A stretch of 64,000 nucleotides of DNA. Origin: Aestuariimicrobium soli. Lineage in GTDB: Bacteria; Actinomycetota; Actinomycetes; Propionibacteriales; Propionibacteriaceae. Made by a program: the position numbers and the translations under genes. The notes below the pieces were generated by a model. That model worked only from the letters and a program-made list of their open reading frames with translations, ran no database searches and was not told where the DNA came from. The DNA lies in the NCBI RefSeq assembly GCF_051192575.1, contig NZ_JBPJSQ010000011.1, forward strand, positions 1 through 64,000, in the 5' to 3' direction. The first letter of the stretch is position 1; the number at the start of each line of letters is the position of its first letter. Shown here one piece after another: positions 27,174-35,287 of this stretch.

Positions 27174-28133
27174 ATGACCCCGGTCGCATGGCCCAATCCC
27201 TCCATGCGCCCCGATCGAGAACTGCTCGAGCAACTGCGGCTGAACGGCTGGGCCCTGAGGATCGCCGATCATCCGAACGTGGGCTCCGCTGTGCGCAGAC
27301 AGCACGAGCAGGGCCTCGTCTGCGTCCCGTTGCCCGGCATTGCGATGTCAGTGCCGCATGAGCACGACTGGCGGGTCAGGCTTCGGGCCACTCGTCTCTG
27401 GCGTCCCGAGGCAGCTCTCGCCGGCCGGCTGGCGGCACGACTGACCTTCTGGGAGGAAGCAGAGGTTCGCGAACTTGACGTCGTCCTCCCTCGTCATCGC
27501 GGCAGGACTCCTGGATGGCTACGCGTGACCACCATGCCGCTGCCGAGCCACCTGCTCGTCTGGCGCGGGGACGTGCCGTTCCTGCGATACGCACCGGGTG
27601 CCCTGGTGGGAGGTGCCATGGGTGACCTCCAACCCCTGTTCAACGGGCTGCGGCAGAAGGCGTTCTCACCCGCCGACCTTCGTGAGGTCGCCGACCTCGC
27701 CCCGTACGGGCCGCGTGGTCGGTGGCGAGAACTCGCCGCCACTGTGGCGACGAATCCCTGGTCACCGGCCGAGCTCGACGCACACCAGTTCCTGCACAGG
27801 ACAGGGTTCAGGCGATGGAAGGCCAACCCCCTGCTCGAAGTAGCGGGGAGGCGCATCCGCCCCGACGTGCTGTTCGAGGGCTCCCGCACGATCTTCGAAC
27901 TTCAGTCGCGGCAGTACCACGCGCCGGACGAGGATCGAACCAGCGACTGGGCCCGTCACAACGTGCTCACGTGCGCCGGCTACACGGTGCTGCACTACAC
28001 GCCCGCCGACCTGCGAGACCGCCCGGATGCCGTGGTGCGTCAACTGCTGGGGGTGGTCCACGCCCGGGAGGCACCAGCCGTCAGCACACCACTCGCACCT
28101 CAGGCGCGGTGGGCGTCGGGAATGGGCCCGTAG
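27174..28133 (+). CDS. DUF559/Vsr-like endonuclease-fold protein
   Basis: About 319 residues (or 309 if the ATG at 27204 is used). The N-terminal two thirds resemble the wing and linker regions seen in actinobacterial DUF559 proteins. The C-terminal ~100 residues carry the nuclease-type fold: IRPDVLFEGSRTIFELQSRQ, then HNVLTCAGYTVLHYTPADLRD. In the usual motif the second acidic residue is followed by an Asp/Gly and a His; here the string is ELQSRQYH, so a catalytic position may be changed. The cellular role of the family is unknown. Its end overlaps the convergent thioesterase gene by 34 bp. Confidence 0.7.
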   Translation: MTPVAWPNPSMRPDRELLEQLRLNGWALRIADHPNVGSAVRRQHEQGLVCVPLPGIAMSVPHEHDWRVRLRATRLWRPEAALAGRLAARLTFWEEAEVRELDVVLPRHRGRTPGWLRVTTMPLPSHLLVWRGDVPFLRYAPGALVGGAMGDLQPLFNGLRQKAFSPADLREVADLAPYGPRGRWRELAATVATNPWSPAELDAHQFLHRTGFRRWKANPLLEVAGRRIRPDVLFEGSRTIFELQSRQYHAPDEDRTSDWARHNVLTCAGYTVLHYTPADLRDRPDAVVRQLLGVVHAREAPAVSTPLAPQARWASGMGP

Positions 28134-28555
28134 CGCACCGGGATCCGGTCGCGGTCGAAGGTGATCTCGGTGTAACCGTGGGGCTTCGCGGCCCCGTGCT
28201 CGTCCAAGTTCACGAACACGATCTTGTCGATGGTGATGAGGGTCTGGCGGGTGATCATGTTGCGCGCCTCGGCCCGCAGCGTGATGCTGGTGCGCCCGAA
28301 GTGCGTGGGGATGAGCCCGATCTCGACGAGGTCACCTTGCCAGGCCGAGGCGACGAAGTTGATCTCCGACATGTACTTGGTGACAACGCGCTCGTTGCCG
28401 AGCTGCACGATCACGTAGATCGCGGCCTCCTCGTCGATCCACTTCAACAGGCTGCCCCCGAAGAGCGTGCCGTTGGCATTGAGGTCCTCCGGCCGCACCC
28501 ATCGGCGAGAGTGGAACCGCATGTCGTCGGGGCCGAGATCGTCCAGGTCGCTCAC
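28100..28555 (-). CDS. Acyl-CoA thioesterase, hotdog fold
   Basis: 151 residues with the YciA/BFIT-type signature NANGTLFGGSLLKWIDEEAA, where the conserved Asn/Asp and Gly residues bind acyl-CoA, and the later SEINFVASAWQGDLVEI strand. It would hydrolyse acyl-CoA in the cytoplasm; chain length is unknown. The GTG at 28555 is supported by TAGACT eight bases upstream on the minus strand (28564-28569), giving a leaderless message. Confidence 0.87.
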   Translation of the reverse strand: MSDLDDLGPDDMRFHSRRWVRPEDLNANGTLFGGSLLKWIDEEAAIYVIVQLGNERVVTKYMSEINFVASAWQGDLVEIGLIPTHFGRTSITLRAEARNMITRQTLITIDKIVFVNLDEHGAAKPHGYTEITFDRDRIPVRYGPIPDAHRA

Positions 28556-28563
28556 GAGCGGCA

Positions 28564-28569
28564 AGTCTA
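28564..28569 (-). promoter_or_regulatory. -10 element, leaderless thioesterase transcript
   Basis: TAGACT lies eight bases before the GTG start on the minus strand. It favours this start over upstream in-frame codons. Confidence 0.55.
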
Positions 28570-28680
28570 CGAGCACCACCGTCCGCGAGGGTTCCCGGAC
28601 CGAACCACCCGCCCCGCGACACACCCGATCAAAGGCCAGCACGCGACCGGCCGCGCGCAACCGGGGTGAGCGAATCCGGC

Positions 28681-28686
28681 TAGGGT
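28681..28686 (+). promoter_or_regulatory. -10 element, leaderless glmM transcript
   Basis: TAGGGT ends seven bases before the GTG at 28694. The -35 region is not recognisable. Confidence 0.6.
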
Positions 28687-28693
28687 GTCACCC

Positions 28694-30043
28694 GTGGCAC
28701 GACTCTTCGGAACCGACGGTGTGCGCGGCAAGGCCAATCAAGACCTGACCGCCGAACTGGCCCTCGACCTCGCGGTCGCAGCGGCCCACGTGCTCGGGGA
28801 GGTGGGGTTCTTCGGCGAGCGTCGTCCCAAGGCATTGGTCGGGCGCGACCCCCGCGCCAGCGGTGAGTTCCTCGAGGCGGCCGTCATCGCCGGGCTCGCC
28901 TCGGCGGGGGTCGACGTCGTCCGCGTGGGCGTCGTGCCCACCCCGGGCGTGGCCTTCCTCGTCAACTCCCACAACGCCGACCTGGGGGTGATGCTCTCGG
29001 CCTCGCACAACCCCATGCCCGACAACGGCATCAAGTTCTTCAGCCGCGGCGGCGTGAAGCTCGACGACTCCCTCGAGGACGCCATCGAGCAGCGCATGGG
29101 CGAGGACTGGCAGCGTCCGGTCGGCGACCAGGTGGGGCGCGTGAGCGCCGACCTGGGCGCCATCGAGGAGTACGTGGCCCACCTGGTCAGTTCCATCGAC
29201 GGCACCAGCCTCGAGGGACTGACCATCGTCATCGACACCGCCAACGGGGCCTCGTCCGCCACCGCCAAGGACGCCTTCGAGACCCAGGGCGCCACCGTCA
29301 TCGCGATCCACAACGCTCCCGACGGCCTCAACATCAACGAGAACTGCGGCTCGACCCACATGGGCGATCTGCAGGCCGCCGTCATCGAGCACCACGCCGA
29401 TCTCGGGCTTGCCTTCGACGGTGACGCCGACCGCTGCCTGGCCGTCGACGCCGAGGGCAACCTCGTCGACGGCGACCAGATCCTGGCGATCCTGGCGCTC
29501 GGCCTGAAGGAGGAGCACAAGCTCTCGTCCGACACCGTGGTGGCCACGATCATGTCGAACCTCGGTTTCGTGAACGCGATGCGCGAGCACGGCATTCGCG
29601 TCGACCAGACCAAGGTCGGCGACCGCTACGTGCTCGAGTCGATGAACGCCAACGGGTTCACGCTGGGCGGCGAGCAGTCCGGGCACGTCATCATGAGCGA
29701 GTTCGCCACCACCGGCGACGGCGTGCTCACGGGCCTGCACCTGGCCGCCCGCATGGCCACCACCGGCAAGTCCATGGCCGAGTTGGCCGCCGTGATGACC
29801 CGACTCCCGCAGGCGCTGGTCAACGTCAAGGGGGTCGACAAGCTGCGGGCCGGCATCGACACCGAGATCCAGTCGGCCGTCGCCTCCGCCAACCACGAGC
29901 TGGGCGGCAACGGGCGAGTGGTCCTGCGCCCCTCGGGCACCGAGCCGCTGGTGCGGGTGATGGTCGAGGCCGACACCACCGAGCGTGCCGAGCAGATCGC
30001 CAGCCGCCTCGCCGAACTGGTGAAGGCGCGCGTCAGCCTCTGA
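28694..30043 (+). CDS. glmM: Phosphoglucosamine mutase
   Basis: 449 residues. It interconverts glucosamine-6-phosphate and glucosamine-1-phosphate for peptidoglycan precursor synthesis, next in pathway to GlmS encoded nearby. It begins VARLFGTDGVRGKAN; the phosphoserine loop is MLSASHNPMPDNG, the metal loop DGDADRCLAVD and the C-terminal phosphate site RPSGTEPLVRVMVE. The GTG at 28694 gives the canonical N-terminus and fits a leaderless promoter; an in-frame GTG at 28685 lies inside the -10 region. Confidence 0.97.
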   Translation: MARLFGTDGVRGKANQDLTAELALDLAVAAAHVLGEVGFFGERRPKALVGRDPRASGEFLEAAVIAGLASAGVDVVRVGVVPTPGVAFLVNSHNADLGVMLSASHNPMPDNGIKFFSRGGVKLDDSLEDAIEQRMGEDWQRPVGDQVGRVSADLGAIEEYVAHLVSSIDGTSLEGLTIVIDTANGASSATAKDAFETQGATVIAIHNAPDGLNINENCGSTHMGDLQAAVIEHHADLGLAFDGDADRCLAVDAEGNLVDGDQILAILALGLKEEHKLSSDTVVATIMSNLGFVNAMREHGIRVDQTKVGDRYVLESMNANGFTLGGEQSGHVIMSEFATTGDGVLTGLHLAARMATTGKSMAELAAVMTRLPQALVNVKGVDKLRAGIDTEIQSAVASANHELGGNGRVVLRPSGTEPLVRVMVEADTTERAEQIASRLAELVKARVSL

Positions 30044-30097
30044 CTCCGGAATCGCGTTCCCACCAGCCCAAACGTGCCGGTCGCCAGATCACATGCG

Positions 30098-30121
30098 AAG
30101 GGGGAATAGGAATGCCCCCTT
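30098..30121 (+). terminator. Weak hairpin after glmM
   Basis: AAGGGGG (30098-30104) pairs with CCCCCTT (30115-30121) around a 10-base A-rich loop. It is short and without a T-run, so this is a tentative terminator. Confidence 0.4.
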
Positions 30122-30186
30122 GAGCGCTTCCGTTGTGGAACTGAATGGCTGTTCACTTGAGTGGCCGACGACGAGGGGACGACCAC

Positions 30187-31428
30187 ATGGGTGCAGCAGT
30201 GATCAGCGGAGCCAGACTTCGCCACGACGACGCGGCGGCCAAGACGGTGACCCCGTTGCTGATCGCCGCGGTGGTGCTGCTCGGCGCCGTCGGACCCCTG
30301 GCCACCGACATGTACGTGCCAGCCTTCCCGCACGTCGCCGCCGACCTCGTCACCAGCACCGGCTCGGTGCAGCTGACCCTCACCACCTTCTTCCTGGGCA
30401 TGGGCCTGGGCCAGTTGGTGGGTGGCCCGGTCTCTGACCAGATCGGACGAAAGCGTCCGCTCCTGGTCGGCACCCTGGTGACCCTCGCGGCATCGATCAT
30501 CTGCGCGATCGCGCCCTCCATCGGTGTGATGCTGGTGGCCCGTTTCTTCCAGGGTCTGGGGGCCGGCTGGGCGATGGTGATCGGCCGCGCCGTGATCGTC
30601 GACCTCGCGCACGGCGGGCAGCTCGTCCGCGTCATGAACGTGCTGATGGGCGTGGGTGCGCTGGCGCCGATGATCGCCCCGCTGATCGGCGCCGTGATCC
30701 TGCGGTGGTCGGTGTGGCGCACGGCGTTCTGGGTGATCGCCGCCATGGCCGTGGTCATGCTGGTGGCATCGCTGCTGGTCATCCCCGAGTCGCTGCCCAG
30801 CGAGAAGCGTCATGGGGGAGGGCTGCAGGCGTTCGTCCGCAACTCACGGGTGGTGCTGTCGAACCGGCGGTTCGTGGGCTACATGCTCACCAACGCGGCC
30901 ACCGGGTTCGCACTGTTCGCCTATGTCGCCAGCTCGCCGATCCTGATCCAGGTGCGCAATGGGCTGTCGCCGATGACCTACTCGGTCGACTTCGCGTTCA
31001 ACGCCGGCGGCATGATGGTCGCCACCCTGATCGCCGCCCGGTTGGCCGGCAAGGTCGCCACCCGCAAGGTGATGTTCACCGGTCAGAGCCTGGCCTTCGT
31101 CGGCGCGATCCTGCTGCTGGTCAGCGCGATCTGGTTCGACGCGCACTGGTCGCTGGTGATGCCCAGCTTCTTCCTGCTGATGGCCGGCCAGGGCCTGATC
31201 GGGCCCAACGGTGGAGCGCTCGCCAGCGCCGAGGTGCCCGAATACGCCGGCACCGCGTCGGCCGTGCTCGGACTCACCATGAGCCTGTCGTTCGCCGTCT
31301 CGCCGCCCATCGTGGCGCTGTTCGGTGAGGGCAGCGCGTTCGGCCCCGGCATCATGTTCCTCGGCGGTTCGCTGGTGTCGATGTTCTGCATGCTGGTGGT
31401 GGCTCGTCCGCGCCGCGAGGCCGCCTGA
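30187..31428 (+). CDS. MFS transporter, Bcr/CflA-type drug exporter
   Basis: 413 residues and 12 predicted membrane helices. It has LATDMYVPAFPHVAADL in helix 1 and the cytoplasmic motif A as SDQIGRKRPL, as in the Bcr/CflA group of proton-driven drug efflux pumps. The substrate is unknown. The ATG at 30187 follows GAGGGGA by seven bases and is preferred to an upstream in-frame ATG at 30145. It ends three bases before the convergent coaA stop. Confidence 0.88.
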   Translation: MGAAVISGARLRHDDAAAKTVTPLLIAAVVLLGAVGPLATDMYVPAFPHVAADLVTSTGSVQLTLTTFFLGMGLGQLVGGPVSDQIGRKRPLLVGTLVTLAASIICAIAPSIGVMLVARFFQGLGAGWAMVIGRAVIVDLAHGGQLVRVMNVLMGVGALAPMIAPLIGAVILRWSVWRTAFWVIAAMAVVMLVASLLVIPESLPSEKRHGGGLQAFVRNSRVVLSNRRFVGYMLTNAATGFALFAYVASSPILIQVRNGLSPMTYSVDFAFNAGGMMVATLIAARLAGKVATRKVMFTGQSLAFVGAILLLVSAIWFDAHWSLVMPSFFLLMAGQGLIGPNGGALASAEVPEYAGTASAVLGLTMSLSFAVSPPIVALFGEGSAFGPGIMFLGGSLVSMFCMLVVARPRREAA

Positions 31429-31431
31429 GGC

Positions 31432-32418
31432 TCAGATCTTGCGGATGCGCACCGACTCCATCGCGTGGTCGGCGCCCTTGCGCAGAATCACCGTCGCGCG
31501 TTCCCGGGTCGGGCGCACGTTCGCCTCGAGGTTGGGGCCGTTGATCTCGTCCCACACCTGGTGCGCGAACTGCGTCGCCTCGGGCACCGCCATCGAGGCG
31601 AACCGGGCGAAGAACGAGTCGGGCTGCTGGAAGGCGGTCTCGCGCAGCGCCAGGAAGCGATCGACGAACCACGCCCTGATGTGGTCGTCGTCGGCGTCGA
31701 CGTAGACCGAGAAGTCGAAGAAGTCGCTCAGCGCCAACCCCACCCGGCCATCGGAGTGCCGCCGCGCCGGCTGCAGCACGTTCAGGCCCTCGATGATCAA
31801 GATGTCGGGGTGGCGCACGACGATCTGCTCGTCGGGCACGATGTCGTAGATCTGGTGCGAGTAGACCGGGGCGCTCACCTCGGGACGGCCCGACTTGACG
31901 TCCATGACGAACTGCTGCAGGGCCCGCCGGTCGTACGACTCGGGGAAGCCCTTCTTGTCGAGAATGCCGCGCGCCTCGAGCTCGGCGTTGGGGTAGAGGA
32001 ATCCGTCGGTGGTCACCAGTTCCACCCGCGGACGGCCCGGTGCCTGCCCCAGAAGTTCCTTGAGCAACCTCGCCGTGGTCGACTTGCCGACGGCCACCGA
32101 GCCGGCGACGGCGATGACGAACGGCGTTCGTCCGACCTGACGATCGAGGAAGGCGTTGCTGGCGCGGTAGAGGTGGCCGGTGTGCTTGATGTGCAGGTGC
32201 AGCAGCTGCGTGAGGGGAATGTAGACCTCACGCACGTCGCGCTGGCTGGTCGGGTCACCGAGGCCGCGCAGTCGTGCCAGAGTGGTCTCGTCGACATCGA
32301 TGTCGGTGTGATCGGCCAGATCGGCCCACTCGGTGCGCGCTATCTCGAGGTAGGGGCTGTCGTCTTCGGGGTTGCCAGCGGGGGTGGCGAGAAGGGGCTG
32401 CGGCGCCGCGGAAGTCAC
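31432..32418 (-). CDS. coaA: Pantothenate kinase type I
   Basis: 328 residues. It phosphorylates pantothenate, the first step to coenzyme A. Walker A is AVAGSVAVGKSTTARLL (about 109-125), followed by VTTDGFLYPN and the family segments KKGFPESYDRRAL and LIIEGLNVLQ. The GTG start at 32418 leaves a ~64-bp divergent region shared with glmS. Confidence 0.96.
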   Translation of the reverse strand: MTSAAPQPLLATPAGNPEDDSPYLEIARTEWADLADHTDIDVDETTLARLRGLGDPTSQRDVREVYIPLTQLLHLHIKHTGHLYRASNAFLDRQVGRTPFVIAVAGSVAVGKSTTARLLKELLGQAPGRPRVELVTTDGFLYPNAELEARGILDKKGFPESYDRRALQQFVMDVKSGRPEVSAPVYSHQIYDIVPDEQIVVRHPDILIIEGLNVLQPARRHSDGRVGLALSDFFDFSVYVDADDDHIRAWFVDRFLALRETAFQQPDSFFARFASMAVPEATQFAHQVWDEINGPNLEANVRPTRERATVILRKGADHAMESVRIRKI

Positions 32419-32445
32419 GCGGCAAGAGTCACACGGTGCGGCGGA

Positions 32446-32475
32446 TTGGTCAATCGCTCAGAGTCTCTGTACGTT
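32446..32475 (+). promoter_or_regulatory. glmS promoter, leaderless
   Basis: TTGGTC (32446-32451), 18-bp spacer, TACGTT (32470-32475), then seven bases to the GTG at 32483. The -35 lies in a small inverted repeat GATTG-GT-CAATC that could bind a regulator. Confidence 0.7.
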
Positions 32476-32482
32476 TGTTGCC

Positions 32483-34327
32483 GTGTGTGGAATCGTCGGA
32501 TATGTGGGCAGCCAAAGTGCCCAGCAGGTCGTCATCGAAGGACTCCGTCGCCTCGAGTACCGAGGCTATGACTCGGCGGGCATCGCCGTCGAGGCCGGGG
32601 GTGAACTGAGCGCCCGCAAGAAGTCGGGCAAGCTCGCCAACCTCGAGGCCGAGCTGGAGGCTCGTCCGATCCCGCAGAGCCGGCACGCGGTGGGGCACAC
32701 CCGCTGGGCGACACACGGCGGGCCCACGGACGAGAACGCCCACCCCCACCTGAGCCAGAACGGCCGGGTGGCGCTGGTGCACAACGGCATCATCGAGAAC
32801 TTCGCGGATCTGCGCTCCGAGCTCGAGGAACAGGGCATCACCTTCGCCTCCGAGACCGACACCGAGGTGGCCGCGCAGTTGCTGGGCGTCGAGGTCGAGA
32901 AGGCCGACTCGCTGGGCGACGCGATGCGCGCGGTCGCCAGCCGGCTCGAGGGTGCCTTCACCCTGGTGGCGATCGACACCGCCGACCCCGACCGCGTGGT
33001 CGCGGCCCGGCGCAACTCGCCGTTGGTGGTCGGACGAGGCGAGGGCGAGAACTTCCTCGCCAGCGACGTGGCGGCCTTCATCGAGCACACCCGCGAGGCG
33101 ATCGAGCTGGGGCAGGACCAGGTCGTCGAGATCACTCCCGACGAGATCGTGATCACCGACTTCGACGGCGGCGCCTCCGAGGGCAAGCCGTACCACGTCG
33201 ACTGGGACCTGTCGGCGGCCGAGAAGCAGGGCTACGACTGGTTCATGCGCAAGGAGATCCACGAGCAGCCGCAGGCCGTCGCCGACACGCTGCTGGGTCG
33301 CTGGAACAACCGGGGTGAGCTGACCCTCGACGAGATCCGGATCAGCCCCGAGGAGCTGCGGCGCATCAACAAGATCGTGATCGTCGCCTGCGGCACCGCC
33401 TTCTACGCCGGGCTGGTCGCCAAGTACGCCATCGAGCACTGGACGCGCATTCCCTGCGAGGTCGAGATCGCCTCCGAGTTCCGCTACCGCGACCCGATCA
33501 TCGACCCGATGACCCTGGTGGTGACCATCTCGCAGTCGGGGGAGACGGCCGACACCCTGATGGCCATCCGGCACGCCCGCGAACAGCACGCCAAGGTGAT
33601 CGCCATCTGCAACACCAACGGGGCGACGATTCCGCGCGAGTCCGATGCGGTGATCTACACCCACGCCGGGCCCGAGATCGGGGTGGCCTCGACCAAGGGC
33701 TTCACCACCCAGGTAGTGGCCTGCTACTTGCTGGGGCTCTACCTCGCGCAGGTTCGCGGTATGAAGTACGGCGACGAGATCAGGGCCGTGATGACCGAGC
33801 TCGACTCGATGCCGGCCAAGATGCAGCAGGTGCTCGACGCCTCGCAACAGGTGCTCGACCTGGCCGCCCAGTTCAAGGACGTGCCGTCGGTGCTCTTCCT
33901 CGGACGACACGTCGGCTACCCCGTCGCCCTCGAGGGTGCGCTGAAGCTGAAGGAACTGGCCTACATCCACGCGGAGGGGTTCGCCGCCGGAGAGCTCAAG
34001 CACGGCCCGATCGCCCTGATCGACCAGGACCTGCCGGTGTTCGTGGTCGTCCCACCGCGGGGTCGCGACCAACTGCACGACAAGGTGGTCTCGAACATCC
34101 AGGAGATCAGGGCCCGCGGCGCGCGCACCATCGTGCTCGTCGAGGAGGAGGACGACACCGTCACCCCGTATGCGGACACGCTGGTGAGGCTGCCCAAGGT
34201 CTCGACGCTGCTGCAGCCGCTGGTGGCGACGATCCCGCTGCAGGTGTTCGCCTGTGAACTGGCGACCCAGAAGGGTCACGACGTCGACCAGCCGAGGAAC
34301 CTGGCGAAGTCGGTCACGGTGGAATGA
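32483..34327 (+). CDS. glmS: Glutamine-fructose-6-phosphate aminotransferase
   Basis: 614 residues. It makes glucosamine-6-phosphate from fructose-6-phosphate and glutamine. The nucleophile Cys immediately follows the initiator (VCGIVGYVGS), which fixes the start at GTG 32483. The glutaminase domain occupies ~1-240, then two SIS sugar-phosphate domains with ISQSGETADT, GVASTKGFTTQV and the C-terminal DQPRNLAKSVTVE tail that forms the active site. No glmS ribozyme precedes it; the promoter appears leaderless. Confidence 0.98.
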   Translation: MCGIVGYVGSQSAQQVVIEGLRRLEYRGYDSAGIAVEAGGELSARKKSGKLANLEAELEARPIPQSRHAVGHTRWATHGGPTDENAHPHLSQNGRVALVHNGIIENFADLRSELEEQGITFASETDTEVAAQLLGVEVEKADSLGDAMRAVASRLEGAFTLVAIDTADPDRVVAARRNSPLVVGRGEGENFLASDVAAFIEHTREAIELGQDQVVEITPDEIVITDFDGGASEGKPYHVDWDLSAAEKQGYDWFMRKEIHEQPQAVADTLLGRWNNRGELTLDEIRISPEELRRINKIVIVACGTAFYAGLVAKYAIEHWTRIPCEVEIASEFRYRDPIIDPMTLVVTISQSGETADTLMAIRHAREQHAKVIAICNTNGATIPRESDAVIYTHAGPEIGVASTKGFTTQVVACYLLGLYLAQVRGMKYGDEIRAVMTELDSMPAKMQQVLDASQQVLDLAAQFKDVPSVLFLGRHVGYPVALEGALKLKELAYIHAEGFAAGELKHGPIALIDQDLPVFVVVPPRGRDQLHDKVVSNIQEIRARGARTIVLVEEEDDTVTPYADTLVRLPKVSTLLQPLVATIPLQVFACELATQKGHDVDQPRNLAKSVTVE

Positions 34328-34408
34328 GGGGTTTCCGGCGGTTTTGTCGTGGCGGCGACCTAGCGTGAGTGGTGGGTCCTGACGGGCCCGCACATCACAG
34401 GAGGAAGC

Positions 34409-34789
34409 ATGGCTCACGGCGACATCACCCACACCGACATCCCCGTCTCCGACCTCGAGGCGGGCAAGACGTTCTACGGCACCCTGTTCGGCTGGAACAT
34501 CGCGGAGTACCCCGGTTTCGAGGGGTACCCGATGTGGCAGGCGCCCAACAAGGTCTCCGGCGGCGGCATGATGCTGCGCGATGGCTCGCTCACCCAGCCG
34601 CGCAGCTACGTCGAGGTGGACTCCATCGACGAGACCCTGGCGAAGGCCACGGAGCTCGGCGGCAGCGTGGTGCTGCCCAAGACCGAGATCGACGCCACCA
34701 GCTGGTTCGCCGCGTTCACCGACCCCGACGGCAACCAGATCGGCCTCTTCGAAGGCCAGACCGGGGGAGAGGACGCCGCCCAAGAGTGA
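34409..34789 (+). CDS. VOC-superfamily (glyoxalase-like) protein
   Basis: 126 residues made of two beta-alpha-beta-beta-beta halves, with DITHTDIPVSDLEAGKTFYG at the start and AAFTDPDGNQIGLFEG at the end. The proteins of this group bind a metal or small molecule; the substrate is not predictable. AGGAGG stands five bases before the ATG, the strongest ribosome-binding site in this region, suggesting good expression. Confidence 0.85.
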   Translation: MAHGDITHTDIPVSDLEAGKTFYGTLFGWNIAEYPGFEGYPMWQAPNKVSGGGMMLRDGSLTQPRSYVEVDSIDETLAKATELGGSVVLPKTEIDATSWFAAFTDPDGNQIGLFEGQTGGEDAAQE

Positions 34790-34809
34790 GTGCCGGCTCC
34801 GCCGGTTGA

Positions 34810-34849
34810 TGGTCTCGACACGTCACTCGTTCCTCGCTCCTGCTCGACC
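34810..34849. repeat. Interspersed repeat, copy 3
   Basis: A 40-bp version of the repeat at 14218 and 15838, from TGGTCTCGACACGTC to TGCTCGACC, with two or three substitutions and without the outer GTCGGTCGGCG part. It lies between the VOC and acpS genes. Confidence 0.85.
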
Positions 34850-34919
34850 GGCGGGGCTTGAGTCCCGTCGATCAGCGGTGGTGGGAGGGCGGTTGCTCGT
34901 CCGGGACGAACCGGGCGGC

Positions 34920-34925
34920 TAGGTT
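34920..34925 (+). promoter_or_regulatory. -10 element, leaderless acpS transcript
   Basis: TAGGTT ends six bases before the ATG at 34932. Confidence 0.55.
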
Positions 34926-34931
34926 GAACCC

Positions 34932-35285
34932 ATGATCGTGGGCATCGGCATGGACGTGTGCAGCGTCGAGCGCTTCCAGAACATGGTCGACCGCCACCCC
35001 GGGGTCGTGGCGCGCCTGCTGACCGAGGGCGAGCGACGCGTGCCCATCGCCTCGCAGGCGGCCCGGTTCGCCTCGAAGGAGGCCCTGGCCAAGGCCCTCG
35101 GTGCGCCCAGCGGTCTGGTCTGGCTCGACTCCGAAGTGGTGCGCCTCGACGGGGGCCAGCCGCAGTTCGAACTGCGTGGCACGGTGGCCGCGCGGGCGGC
35201 GGAACTCGGCATCACCCGGGTGCACCTGTCCATCAGCCACGACGCCGGCCTGGCGTGCGCCTACGTGGTCTGCGAGGCCGTCTGA
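34932..35285 (+). CDS. acpS: Holo-[acyl-carrier-protein] synthase
   Basis: 117 residues. It transfers phosphopantetheine from CoA to acyl carrier protein. The magnesium-binding Asp is in GIGMDVCSVERF and the conserved second motif is RFASKEALAKALG. It is first in a two-gene unit with the NAD(P)HX repair enzyme, two bases apart, an arrangement known in mycobacteria and E. coli relatives. Confidence 0.95.
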   Translation: MIVGIGMDVCSVERFQNMVDRHPGVVARLLTEGERRVPIASQAARFASKEALAKALGAPSGLVWLDSEVVRLDGGQPQFELRGTVAARAAELGITRVHLSISHDAGLACAYVVCEAV

Positions 35286-35287
35286 CC

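Noticed and set aside
32400..32482. glmS ribozyme before glmS
   Set aside because: The promoter puts transcription at the start codon, leaving no leader in which a ribozyme could sit.
32450..34783. 777-codon minus-strand open frame
   Set aside because: Antisense shadow of glmS and the VOC gene; no motif.
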